A DNA stretch of 64,000 bases from Thioalkalivibrio sp. ALJ7. GTDB lineage: Bacteria; Pseudomonadota; Gammaproteobacteria; Ectothiorhodospirales; Ectothiorhodospiraceae. The notes below the pieces were generated by a model, which had not been told where the DNA came from, did no database searches, and was given only the letters and a program-made list of their open reading frames with translations. Position 1 is the stretch's first letter. Every line of letters starts with the position of its first letter. The position numbers and the translations under genes are program-made. The DNA lies in NCBI RefSeq assembly GCF_000376865.1, contig NZ_AQXQ01000012.1:62001-126000 (forward strand), in the 5' to 3' direction. Below, piece by piece: positions 23,338-31,076 of the stretch.

Positions 23338-24372
23338 TCAGCTCGCTTGCGCCTTGAAGGCCGCCAGCAGGTCCTCGACCTGCCCACGCACACGGGCCTC
23401 GTCCTGAATGGCAAAGTCGAGGAAGGTCTGTGCAACCACCGACAATACCTTCTGCTTGGGGTGGACAATGTGCCACTGGCGATGGATCGGGAAATGCTCC
23501 ACATCCAGCAGCGCGACCGGTCCACCCGCACCCTCGGCACTGAGGGTATGCAACGACAGCACCGCGATCCCCAGCCCGCCAATCACCGCCTGCTTGATGG
23601 CCTCGTTAGACCCGAGCTCCATGCGCACGGTCGGATTGATGCCGTGCTCCTGAAACAGTTTCAGGGTCGCCTCGCGGATGCCGGAGCCGGGCTCACGCAT
23701 CAGGAAGGTCTCCTGCTCCAGTCGCTCGATCGGGATGTTGCGCTGTCCAACAAGGGGATGATCGCGGCTGGCCATCACGACCAACGGGTTCGGGGCAAAC
23801 GGGTACACCGCGATATCGGTCAGCCGCTCCGGCACATGGCCGATGATGTAGAGGTCGTCATCGTTGCTGGCCAGGCGATGCAACACCCGGTCGAAGTTGC
23901 TGACCTCCAGTGACAGCTCGATGTCCGGATAGCGCTTCGCGAACTGCCCGAGAATGGTTGGGGCAAAGTACTGCGCGGTGGTAATCACCGCCAGGCGAAG
24001 GCGCCCTCGCTTCAGGCCGTGCATCTCCGCCAGCTTCATCTCGAGGTTGGTCAGCGCGCCCAACATCTCACGGCAGGTGTCATACAGCAGAAGCCCGACC
24101 TCGGTTGGGAAGGCCTTGCGCCCGACATACTCGAACAGCGGCAGCCCCAGGGCCCCGGAGAGTTTCTTGATCTGGATGGAGACCGTCGGCTGGGTCAGGT
24201 AGAGCTCTTCCGCCGCGCGCGTGAAGCTGCCCAGGCGCACAATCGCCTCGAACACCTGCAACTGGCGCAAAGTGGCATGCCGGATCAAATGGGCCGGCAG
24301 CTCGGACTTCAGCATCACTTGGGGAAGGCTGGGATCCTTCGGCTCGGTCGTGCTGGTCCCTTTCCTGGCCAT
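23338..24372 (-). CDS. cbbR: CbbR-type LysR transcriptional regulator
   Basis: 344 residues with an N-terminal extension of about 25 residues ahead of the LysR helix-turn-helix (LRQLQVFEAIVRLGSFTRAAEELYLTQPTVSIQIKKLSGALG). The effector domain includes LRLAVITTAQYFAPTILGQF and REPGSGIREATLKLF, which are characteristic of CbbR. CbbR activates Calvin-cycle operons in response to metabolites such as RuBP or PGA. Unusually, it is on the same strand and directly behind cbbO (16-base gap), not divergent from cbbL, so it may be expressed within the operon it controls or from a local promoter. Confidence 0.92.
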   Translation of the reverse strand: MARKGTSTTEPKDPSLPQVMLKSELPAHLIRHATLRQLQVFEAIVRLGSFTRAAEELYLTQPTVSIQIKKLSGALGLPLFEYVGRKAFPTEVGLLLYDTCREMLGALTNLEMKLAEMHGLKRGRLRLAVITTAQYFAPTILGQFAKRYPDIELSLEVSNFDRVLHRLASNDDDLYIIGHVPERLTDIAVYPFAPNPLVVMASRDHPLVGQRNIPIERLEQETFLMREPGSGIREATLKLFQEHGINPTVRMELGSNEAIKQAVIGGLGIAVLSLHTLSAEGAGGPVALLDVEHFPIHRQWHIVHPKQKVLSVVAQTFLDFAIQDEARVRGQVEDLLAAFKAQAS

Positions 24373-24388
24373 GTTCGTATCATGACCC

Positions 24389-26710
24389 CTATCGGGTCAG
24401 GCCCGCGTACAGCATGGGCAGTTTTTCCGGCAGGCGCTCGATCTGGTCGAGCACCATGAAATGCTGCGGACCGAAGATTCGTTCAACGTATTCGTCGGCA
24501 TTCGGGTCCAGGCTAATGCAGAAGCTATAGACACCGTTCTTCCCGACCTCCTCCACCGCCCGCTTGGCGTCCTGGCGCAGGTACTGTGGATCACGCACAT
24601 CCGTGTCCGCGGGTTCTCCGTCGGTGATGATCAGCAACAGCTTTTTCTGGGTGCCCTGCTGATGCAACAGATTCCCGGCGTGACGGACGGCGGCCCCCAT
24701 GCGGGTCGAGAGCTGCCCCTTCATCCCGGCCAGTCGGGCACGGGCAGTCTCGTCGTAGGGGGCGTCGAAGTCCTTGAAACGGTAATACTCGACGTCGTGC
24801 CGCCCGTCGGAGGCAAAGCCGTGAATTGCAAAGGGGTCACCGATCTTGGAGATGGCCCCGCTCAGCAACGTGGTGGCCTCACGCGCCAGCTGGACGACGC
24901 TGGTCTCCGTCCCCTGGACCATCTCGTTGGTCGACTCGGATAGATCCAGCAGTACCAACACAGAGAGATCCCGCACCTGGCGGATATTACGCACGTAGAT
25001 CCGTTCATCGGGCTGGCGACGCATACGCAGATCAATCTGCGCCTCCACCAGGGCGTTCACGTCGAGTTCGTCGCCTTCGGCCTGCTTTCGCATGCGTTTC
25101 ACGCCCTGCGGCTGCATCGCCTCGATCAGGAACTTCAAACGCGAGATCAACGGCTTGTGCTTCTCGTTGATCGCGTCGATCTCTTTTACATCACCCTTCT
25201 GCGGGCGCCGCTCCAGCAGGGTTACCCAGTGCGGGCGTTCCAGCTGCATCTGGTAGTCCCACTCATGGTAGTGATAGGGCAGCGAGATCGGCTCCTTGCC
25301 CTCCTGCTGATTGATGCTCTCTTCTTCCCCGTCACGGAACCACTCGGTGGCCAGCACCATGATCATCTGGGCATCGTCGCCCGCCCCGGGCACATCCAGG
25401 GTGTTGATCATCTCCATGGGCGAGACATAGACACGCTCCTGGTTGGTGCGGCTCGCCATTAGCGTCTCGAAGTCGTCTTCCTCGCGGCCAAACGCCCACA
25501 TATAGCGGTTGTCATCGCGATACTGCACATCCGGTGCGACCTGGCGCGGGTTCATATAGCCCTGTTCGGGGAAGTCCGGTGCCAGCGCCTCCGCCAGCTC
25601 GCGAGCCAGCCCCGGCGCCTCAAGATTTCCTGCACGCCCCGCCAGCGCCGATCGGGCCTTGCCCACAAACGGGTGCTCGTCACGGTAGTCCGGATCCAGC
25701 AGCGCACGCGCCGTACGCGCCAAAAGTGCCTGCGGGCTTTCACCCTCCTCCGGTGTCGCGATGTGCAACGGCGTCCACAGGTTGCGCAAGCCGGGAAAGC
25801 CCTGGATCGCCAGGCCTTCTACCCGCGCATCCTCGAATAGCTCGGTCAGAACACCGACGACACCGCGCGGGGCCTCGTCCGGCTGCATCTCGCGGGTGTG
25901 GACCACATGCGCCGCCGCATGCGCGGCAGCAGCCCGGTACAAGTCCAACCCCGTCAGGCCTTCCCAGTCATCAAAGGCATCCGGGAGGAACATCGTAAAG
26001 CCCTCAATATAGGGCTTGTATCCCTCGCGCGACTCGAAGTCGCCACTGGTCGGCCGCATAAAGAAATCGCGCGCCCACAGCGACCGCAGGTAGAGATTGA
26101 TCCGCCGCTGGACATCAACGAACAGCGTTCCCCGCCGTTCCTTCTGGAACACCGAACGCGATTCCGGAGATTCCAGACCGAAATAGGCCACCTGGGCTTC
26201 GAGGTCCGTGCGGTGGGCCTGCGCGCCCCAACTCGCCCAGCGCCGAAGCCCGCCCAGCGTTAAGTGGGACAGCAATTCGTCCAGACGCTCCAGCATCGGA
26301 CGCACACCCCGTGGTGCCTGCGCGAGAAGGCTGTCCAGCAACCGCAGATAACCGGAGAAGAGGTTGAAATCGCCCAGGCGGCGGGCTGCGATCGGGCCCG
26401 TTGCAATCACCAGGGTGATGACTGCGGCACTGGTCTTGGAGTACATCTTGATCGCCGAACTGACCAACTCGGCCACGGCGTCTTCGCCCAACTCCTGAGC
26501 CAGGTCCGGCGCCTCCTGAATGAACGCGGTGACCATGTCCGAACCACGTCCGAGCGAATGCAGGCTGCGCGCGCCTTCCAGGTAGTAGCGTTTGAGACCC
26601 GTCGCACTGAACGCCCGCGTGGCTTCCTGCCACGACGCTTCCAGCAATCCGCCAGCGTGATCCCCGAGGTCTTCGAGGAGGTCTTGATAGTCCTCCAGAT
26701 GGATGCTCAT
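24389..26710 (-). CDS. cbbO: Rubisco activase subunit CbbO (VWA domain)
   Basis: 773 residues. The N-terminal two-thirds is the CbbO-specific helical region (AAAAHAAAHVVHTREMQPDEAPRG...TELFEDARVEGLA). The C-terminal von Willebrand A domain has an intact MIDAS, VLLDLSESTNEM (DxSxS), and LLIITDGEPADTD. CbbO is the adaptor that docks on Rubisco while the CbbQ hexamer drives removal of inhibitory sugar phosphates. It lies 21 bases after cbbQ. Length is normal for the family. Confidence 0.94.
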   Translation of the reverse strand: MSIHLEDYQDLLEDLGDHAGGLLEASWQEATRAFSATGLKRYYLEGARSLHSLGRGSDMVTAFIQEAPDLAQELGEDAVAELVSSAIKMYSKTSAAVITLVIATGPIAARRLGDFNLFSGYLRLLDSLLAQAPRGVRPMLERLDELLSHLTLGGLRRWASWGAQAHRTDLEAQVAYFGLESPESRSVFQKERRGTLFVDVQRRINLYLRSLWARDFFMRPTSGDFESREGYKPYIEGFTMFLPDAFDDWEGLTGLDLYRAAAAHAAAHVVHTREMQPDEAPRGVVGVLTELFEDARVEGLAIQGFPGLRNLWTPLHIATPEEGESPQALLARTARALLDPDYRDEHPFVGKARSALAGRAGNLEAPGLARELAEALAPDFPEQGYMNPRQVAPDVQYRDDNRYMWAFGREEDDFETLMASRTNQERVYVSPMEMINTLDVPGAGDDAQMIMVLATEWFRDGEEESINQQEGKEPISLPYHYHEWDYQMQLERPHWVTLLERRPQKGDVKEIDAINEKHKPLISRLKFLIEAMQPQGVKRMRKQAEGDELDVNALVEAQIDLRMRRQPDERIYVRNIRQVRDLSVLVLLDLSESTNEMVQGTETSVVQLAREATTLLSGAISKIGDPFAIHGFASDGRHDVEYYRFKDFDAPYDETARARLAGMKGQLSTRMGAAVRHAGNLLHQQGTQKKLLLIITDGEPADTDVRDPQYLRQDAKRAVEEVGKNGVYSFCISLDPNADEYVERIFGPQHFMVLDQIERLPEKLPMLYAGLTR

Positions 26711-26731
26711 CGCGCCGGGCTCGGGGTCGGC

Positions 26732-27535
26732 CTAGAAGAACGTCGTCACGGCGGAGTCGAGCGCGTCGCGCATGTCCGGGTCGTCCGTAATGGGACGCAC
26801 CAGGGCCATACGGCAGGCGGCCAGGGGGGCCACGTTCTTCGCGATCAGGGAGGCGGCATAGACCAGCATCCGAGTGGAGATCCCTTCATCCAGCCCGTGC
26901 CCCTTTAGGTTGCGTGCCCGTTCCGCGACGCTGACCAGTTTACCGGCCATCTCCTCGTTCACCCCGCCCTCATGGGCCACGATGCGGGCCTCGGTCTCAT
27001 GATCGGGATAGTTGAAGTCGAGCGCGCCGAAGCGCTGCTTGGTGGACTCTTTCAGATCCTTCATCAGGCTTTGATAACCCGGGTTGTACGAGATCACCAC
27101 CTGAAAATCGGGGTGCGCCTCCACCATCTCGCCCTTCTTCTCCAGCGGCAGCACGCGGCGGTTGTCCGTCAGTGGATGAATCACCACCGTCGTGTCCTGA
27201 CGCGCTTCCACAATCTCGTCGAGGTAGCAGATCGCGCCGAAGCGAGCGGCCTTGGTCAAGGGACCGTCCTGCCAGCGGGTGCCATCGGCATCCAGCAGGT
27301 AGCGCCCAACGAGGTCAGACGCCGTCATGTCCTCATTGCAGGCGACGGTAATCAACGGCTTCCCAAGCTTCCAGGCCATATGCTCGACGAATCGCGTTTT
27401 CCCGCAACCCGTCGGGCCCTTGAGCATCATCGGCATGCGAACCGAATAGGCCGCCTCGTACAGCTCCACCTCATCCGCGGTCGGCTGATAGTACGGCTCC
27501 TGGGTAATCAGGTGATCGCGTAATTCGTCCTGCAT
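26732..27535 (-). CDS. cbbQ: Rubisco activase AAA+ ATPase CbbQ
   Basis: 267 residues from the ATG at 27533-27535, which has GAGGAG seven bases upstream; a TTG 15 bases earlier only contains that ribosome-binding site. MoxR-type AAA+: Walker A GPTGCGKT (about 39-46), Walker [10 protein letters not shown], sensor region SYNPGYQS, arginine finger region. CbbQ hexamers work with CbbO as Rubisco activase and have been found in alpha-carboxysomes. Follows mcdB after a 59-base spacer. Confidence 0.95.
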   Translation of the reverse strand: MQDELRDHLITQEPYYQPTADEVELYEAAYSVRMPMMLKGPTGCGKTRFVEHMAWKLGKPLITVACNEDMTASDLVGRYLLDADGTRWQDGPLTKAARFGAICYLDEIVEARQDTTVVIHPLTDNRRVLPLEKKGEMVEAHPDFQVVISYNPGYQSLMKDLKESTKQRFGALDFNYPDHETEARIVAHEGGVNEEMAGKLVSVAERARNLKGHGLDEGISTRMLVYAASLIAKNVAPLAACRMALVRPITDDPDMRDALDSAVTTFF

Positions 27536-27594
27536 TTTTCGACTCCTCAATCAGAAAGGCCGGGGCAAGCCCCGGCCACCGGCGCGGATATGCC

Positions 27595-27981
27595 TTAATC
27601 CGGCCAGATCCGTTCCGGGTGCAGCTGGCTACCGGTGTGACCCGGTTTTGTCGCCTTCTTGGCGGCCGGCTTCTTCTGTGCCGGGGTACTCTTGGCCGCA
27701 GCGCTCTTCGCCTGGGTGGTCGATCCGGTCTTGCGGGCAGCAGCCGGCTTCTTGCGTGCCGTCGTACGCTTGCGCGCAGGTGCCTTGCGGGTCGTCGTTG
27801 CTGCCTTCTTGGTGGCAGCATTCTTGGTGCTGGCCGCCGCACGCGGCGAACGGCTCGCGGGTTCCTGGCTCGTATCCTTCGGCGGTTCGGCCTTGGCCGT
27901 GTTGCCCTGGGTGCTGTCCTTGTCCTGGTCCTCACGCGCACTGCGCACACCGGCTGCCAGCTTGTCTTGCAGATTGCTCAT
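27595..27981 (-). CDS. mcdB: Carboxysome positioning protein McdB
   Basis: 128 residues, low complexity: a short N-terminal charged segment (NLQDKLAAGVRSAREDQDKD), a long Ala/Lys/Thr-rich histone-like stretch, and a C-terminal tail HPERIWPD with a tryptophan third from the end. Alpha-carboxysome McdB proteins are small, disordered, sit directly after mcdA and keep a C-terminal tryptophan needed for carboxysome association. The start overlaps the mcdA stop (TAATG). Assignment rests on context, composition and the terminal Trp, not on a domain match. The basic repeats could also bind DNA. Confidence 0.82.
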   Translation of the reverse strand: MSNLQDKLAAGVRSAREDQDKDSTQGNTAKAEPPKDTSQEPASRSPRAAASTKNAATKKAATTTRKAPARKRTTARKKPAAARKTGSTTQAKSAAAKSTPAQKKPAAKKATKPGHTGSQLHPERIWPD

Positions 27982-28613
27982 TACGACACCTCCTCGATGA
28001 TGGCTTCGATCTCCGCGGCCGCGGCTTCCCCGGGCTTGCCGAGGTCAAAGACGGAACACCCTTCCAGCGCAGAACGCCGATAAATTGCCCGCCGACGCAA
28101 GGCCTGCTCCAGGGCGGGGATGTCAATCTCCATCAGTGCGTGTTTCATCGCACGCGACAGCGCACTGCGGACCTCGAGCTGATTGACGACGATGAATGGG
28201 CGCAGTTTAGGGTTCTTGAGTCGGGCCTCTTCCAACCCTCGACCCATACGGACGCTGCCCCACAGATCGACAGGGGACGGCAACACGGGAATCAGGACCA
28301 CGTCGGAAGCCGCAAGTGCCCCGTTCACGGCGCCGCCTTCCAGGGTAGGCGGGCAGTCGACGACGATGTTGTCGTAGTCCTTGCGCAGGGCCTTCAGCTC
28401 GCGGTCCAGGGGACCTGCGACGGAGAACACCGAGGCCGGGAATGGGCGTTCGTCCGTCGCCATACGCGCCCATTGGCCGGCCGAACCCTGGGGATCCGCA
28501 TCCACAACAAGGGTTCGCCCTGCGCGCGCCAGACCGGCGGCGAGGTTCATGGTGAGGGTGGTCTTGCCCGTCCCACCCTTCTGATTGACTACCGCGATTA
28601 CCCTCGAACCCAC
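27981..28613 (-). CDS. mcdA: Carboxysome positioning ParA-type ATPase McdA
   Basis: 210 residues from a GTG start with AGGAGG upstream. ParA/MinD-type ATPase: deviant Walker A NQKGGTGKTTLTMNLA, VDADPQGSA, and NIVVDCPPTLEG. McdA coats the nucleoid and, together with McdB, spaces carboxysomes by a Brownian-ratchet mechanism. Unlike plasmid ParA there is no N-terminal HTH. Neighbouring mcdB and the shell genes support this assignment over a general ParA. Confidence 0.92.
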   Translation of the reverse strand: MGSRVIAVVNQKGGTGKTTLTMNLAAGLARAGRTLVVDADPQGSAGQWARMATDERPFPASVFSVAGPLDRELKALRKDYDNIVVDCPPTLEGGAVNGALAASDVVLIPVLPSPVDLWGSVRMGRGLEEARLKNPKLRPFIVVNQLEVRSALSRAMKHALMEIDIPALEQALRRRAIYRRSALEGCSVFDLGKPGEAAAAEIEAIIEEVS

Positions 28614-28673
28614 GCAACAGCCTCCTGCAGCAGGGAGCCAGGACGGCTCCCTCGAATCACCAGCGCCGCCGGT

Positions 28674-28955
28674 TCAACCGGTGGTCGCCTCGGCTAGCCG
28701 GTCCACCTCAAGGGCAAACCCCTTGTCGGCTTCACCCAGCTTTTCCCCGTCGCGAGCATCAATGGTGATGTTCACATAGGTGGTGCCGAAGCTGATATTG
28801 GGATGATAGCCATCCTGCTCGGACAATTCGGCCACACGGTCCAGAAACTCCCGCGTAATGCCGTAGCGGTCGAATGTGAACTGCTTGCTCATGGACGCCG
28901 AAGTCCCCTTGCCAGGCTCCCACCCGGACGGGACGACGAGATCGGAATCCGCCAT
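28674..28955 (-). CDS. acRAF: Alpha-carboxysome Rubisco assembly factor (PCD-like)
   Basis: 93 residues with the fold of pterin-4a-carbinolamine dehydratase: FDRYGITREFLDRVAELSEQDGYHPNISFGTTYVNITI. The dehydratase active-site signature (two adjacent His, then a third) is reduced to a single His in YHPN, consistent with acRAF, which acts as a Rubisco assembly chaperone and not as a dehydratase. A polar N-terminal tail of 20 residues precedes it; a second ATG at residue 22 is possible. GGAG lies five bases upstream. Located between the bacterioferritin-like gene and mcdA as in other cso clusters. Confidence 0.9.
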   Translation of the reverse strand: MADSDLVVPSGWEPGKGTSASMSKQFTFDRYGITREFLDRVAELSEQDGYHPNISFGTTYVNITIDARDGEKLGEADKGFALEVDRLAEATTG

Positions 28956-28989
28956 TGGCTACTCCATTCGTATGACTGGACCGACGTAC

Positions 28990-29412
28990 CTACGCCGGCT
29001 GGCCCTGGGCATCGATCTCGCGCACGTGTTCCAGCTCATCCTCGAGGATACGCTCGAACAGCGCGGCATCGTCCTGCGCGCCCACCCGGCGACAGTAGAC
29101 GGCGGCCTCGTCGTACAGACGCACGGCCTCCATCTCCAGCTCACGGTTGCGGGCCAACAGTTCGGCCATAGAACGACCAAGCCGCACCGGGGCCAACTGG
29201 CTCCCATTCGGGGTCACCCCATAGTGAAACATGCGGGTCATGAAACGATCCGCATGGTCCAGCTCTTCCTGGGCGTCCCGACGCAGACAGTCACTCACGT
29301 CGACCATGCCCCACATGGCGGTAAGCCGCGCCTGGGCCAGATATTGCTGAACCGCCGACAGCTCATGCGCCACCGCCCGGTTCAGGTACCCCACGATCCG
29401 TGGATCGGACAT
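28990..29412 (-). CDS. Bacterioferritin-like protein of the carboxysome operon
   Basis: 140 residues from the ATG at 29410-29412. Four-helix ferritin-like bundle: YLNRAVAHELSAVQQYLAQA, AQEELDHADRFMTRMF (E-x-x-H), ELEMEAVRLYDEA and ERILEDELEHVREI, so the diiron ligands are all present. It is ten bases behind the last csoS1 gene. Bacterioferritin homologues occur in this position in many alpha-carboxysome operons; whether they store iron or supply redox control there is not settled. Confidence 0.9.
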   Translation of the reverse strand: MSDPRIVGYLNRAVAHELSAVQQYLAQARLTAMWGMVDVSDCLRRDAQEELDHADRFMTRMFHYGVTPNGSQLAPVRLGRSMAELLARNRELEMEAVRLYDEAAVYCRRVGAQDDAALFERILEDELEHVREIDAQGQPA

Positions 29413-29422
29413 GGGCGTCGCC

Positions 29423-29737
29423 TCAGCTAGCCGAACCGCTTGCGGTCGGGGCCGTCGGCAGAATGCCTTCCACCTCGGAATGCACGCGGGCAATGATGTG
29501 CGCAGCCACCAGGCCGTCACCCACACGCTCGCAGGAATCCGCACCGGCGCGAACCGCAGCGTTCACCGCACCGGTCTCACCACGGACCAGCACGGTCACG
29601 TAGCCGCCACCGACAAACTGACGACCGATCAGGCGCACTTCAGAGGCCTTGGTCATCGCATCCGCCGCTTCAATCGCCGGCACCAGGCCGCGGGTCTCGA
29701 TCATGCCGAGGGCCACACCAGAAATTTCCCTAGCCAT
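29423..29737 (-). CDS. csoS1B: Carboxysome shell hexamer CsoS1 (CsoS1B-like)
   Basis: 104 residues, ATG at 29735-29737 with AGAGG upstream (a GTG one codon before is less likely). Single BMC domain: GVALGMIETRGLVPAIEAAD, EVRLIGRQFVGGGYVTVLVRGE, and RVHSEVEGILP. Nearly identical to the other two paralogues in the BMC core but with a C-terminal extension ending ASGSAS, as CsoS1B has. Forms hexameric shell tiles with a small central pore (FVGGGY). Third of three tandem copies. Confidence 0.96.
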   Translation of the reverse strand: MAREISGVALGMIETRGLVPAIEAADAMTKASEVRLIGRQFVGGGYVTVLVRGETGAVNAAVRAGADSCERVGDGLVAAHIIARVHSEVEGILPTAPTASGSAS

Positions 29738-29758
29738 CACTTACCTCTTCTCGATAAA

Positions 29759-29788
29759 GCCAGCGAGCCCATCCACGAGCCCGCTGGC
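29759..29788 (-). other. Hairpin between two csoS1 genes
   Basis: Arms 29759-29770 and 29777-29788 pair at 10 of 12 positions around a 6-base loop; on the minus strand it is followed by TTTAT. It is a candidate partial terminator or 3'-end stabiliser that sets the ratio between csoS1 paralogues. Confidence 0.5.
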
Positions 29789-29804
29789 GTTCAACTACCG
29801 TGAG

Positions 29805-30098
29805 TTACGGCTTCTCCGGGAGGATGTTTTCCACCTCGGAATGTACGCGAGCAATGATGTGCGCAGCCACCAGGCCGTCGCCCACACGTTCGCAGGAATC
29901 CGCACCGGCACGCACCGCGGCGTTCACGGCACCGGTCTCGCCACGAACCAGCACGGTCACATAACCGCCACCGACGAACTGACGACCAATCAGGCGCACC
30001 TCGGAGGCCTTGGTCATCGCGTCGGCGGCTTCAATCGCCGGCACCAGACCACGGGTCTCGATCATGCCGAGGGCCACACCAAAGTTTTCGCTAGCCAT
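29805..30098 (-). CDS. csoS1A: Carboxysome shell hexamer CsoS1 (CsoS1A-like)
   Basis: 97 residues, single BMC domain with the same core as its neighbours (ETRGLVPAIEAADAMTKASE, FVGGGYVTVLVRG), ending SEVENILPEKP without extension. GGAG lies upstream at good spacing. Middle of three tandem copies; major shell tile protein. Core amino-acid identity between the copies is close to complete, suggesting gene conversion or strong constraint. Confidence 0.96.
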   Translation of the reverse strand: MASENFGVALGMIETRGLVPAIEAADAMTKASEVRLIGRQFVGGGYVTVLVRGETGAVNAAVRAGADSCERVGDGLVAAHIIARVHSEVENILPEKP

Positions 30099-30129
30099 TA
30101 CTCAACTCCTATCAAGCGTTACTGATGAA

Positions 30130-30429
30130 TTACTTTTCAACCTGCTCGGGCAGGATGCTTTCCACTTCGGAATGCACGCGGGCAATGATGTGCGCAGCCA
30201 CCAGGCCGTCACCCACACGCTCGCAGGAATCCGCACCGGCGCGGACCGCAGCGTTCACGGCACCGGTCTCACCACGGACCAGCACGGTCACGTAACCGCC
30301 ACCGACAAACTGACGACCGATCAGGCGCACTTCAGAGGCCTTGGTCATCGCATCCGCTGCTTCAATAGCCGGGACCAGACCACGGGTCTCGATCATGCCC
30401 AGCGCCACACCAAAACGTTCAGTTGCCAT
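30130..30429 (-). CDS. csoS1C: Carboxysome shell hexamer CsoS1 (CsoS1C-like)
   Basis: 99 residues, BMC domain, first transcribed of the three csoS1 genes. Core identical to the middle copy apart from the termini (ATERFGVALG at the start, VESILPEQVEK at the end). GGAGA is eight bases upstream of the ATG. Follows csoS4B by about 40 bases. Confidence 0.96.
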   Translation of the reverse strand: MATERFGVALGMIETRGLVPAIEAADAMTKASEVRLIGRQFVGGGYVTVLVRGETGAVNAAVRAGADSCERVGDGLVAAHIIARVHSEVESILPEQVEK

Positions 30430-30470
30430 TGTTTTCTCTCCTGGATTAACAGTTTTTCAAAAAATGACGC

Positions 30471-30803
30471 TCACGCCGCCTTGCGGGGCCCAGCAGAGCG
30501 CTGTGCATCGGTCTGGTCTCGTCCAGCCTCGTCCTTCGACCCTTCCGTCTTCTTTCCACCATCGTCCCAGTGGTCGATGATGCCGCCGATCGTCAGATCG
30601 GTTGTTACCTTTGGATCATCAAGCGCGTAGCGCGCGGCCGACCCGGAGATCGTGAACACCCAGTTGCCCGGGTGCGCACCAACCGGATCCACGGCGACGC
30701 TAAGCGCGCCCTGCTGATCCACTAGCACGCGCAGCGACATGGTCTGGAGACCGTCCACTCGACGGGTCACCACCAACTCGTCCTGCACCTGCATGATTTC
30801 CAT
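30471..30803 (-). CDS. csoS4B: Carboxysome shell pentamer CsoS4B
   Basis: 110 residues from the ATG at 30801-30803 (the longer frame reads into csoS4A). BMV/EutN-CcmL domain: EIMQVQDELVVTRRVDGL, DPVGAHPGNWVFTISGSAARYA, and LTIGGIIDHWDD. BMV proteins cap the icosahedron vertices as pentamers. The C-terminal 25 residues are a charged extension (KKTEGSKDEAGRDQTDAQRS) beyond the domain. Four bases separate it from csoS4A. Confidence 0.93.
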   Translation of the reverse strand: MEIMQVQDELVVTRRVDGLQTMSLRVLVDQQGALSVAVDPVGAHPGNWVFTISGSAARYALDDPKVTTDLTIGGIIDHWDDGGKKTEGSKDEAGRDQTDAQRSAGPRKAA

Positions 30804-30807
30804 GGAG

Positions 30808-31059
30808 CTACTGCTCCTCCCAGTAATCGATGATCCCCACGATCGTCGCGTCACTCGGGTATTCCTTGCTGCCGGCGGCCTCGCGCGCGGCCGACGAGCC
30901 GACCACGATCACCCAATCACCTGGGACGCAGCCAACGGCATCCACCGCCACGGTGCGCGGACCACCGGCCTTCTCCTGGACCACCAGCAACGGCCGGTGT
31001 CCGAGATCGCGGATACGGTTGGTCGAAACCAGTGTCTTCTCAACCTTGCAGATCTTCAT
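30808..31059 (-). CDS. csoS4A: Carboxysome shell pentamer CsoS4A
   Basis: 83 residues from the ATG at 31057-31059. BMV domain: KICKVEKTLVSTNRI, DAVGCVPGDWVIVVGSSAARE, ATIVGIIDYWEE. Forms vertex pentamers with or beside CsoS4B. Lies 17 bases after csoSCA and four before csoS4B. The upstream open frame antisense-overlaps csoSCA coding and is not part of the gene. Confidence 0.94.
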   Translation of the reverse strand: MKICKVEKTLVSTNRIRDLGHRPLLVVQEKAGGPRTVAVDAVGCVPGDWVIVVGSSAAREAAGSKEYPSDATIVGIIDYWEEQ

Positions 31060-31076
31060 TCCTGTTCCCGTATGCG

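Noticed and set aside
28990-29544. Longer start for the bacterioferritin-like gene
   Set aside because: The extra 44 residues come from a frame overlapping csoS1 and lack ferritin-like sequence; the ATG at 29410-29412 is preferred.
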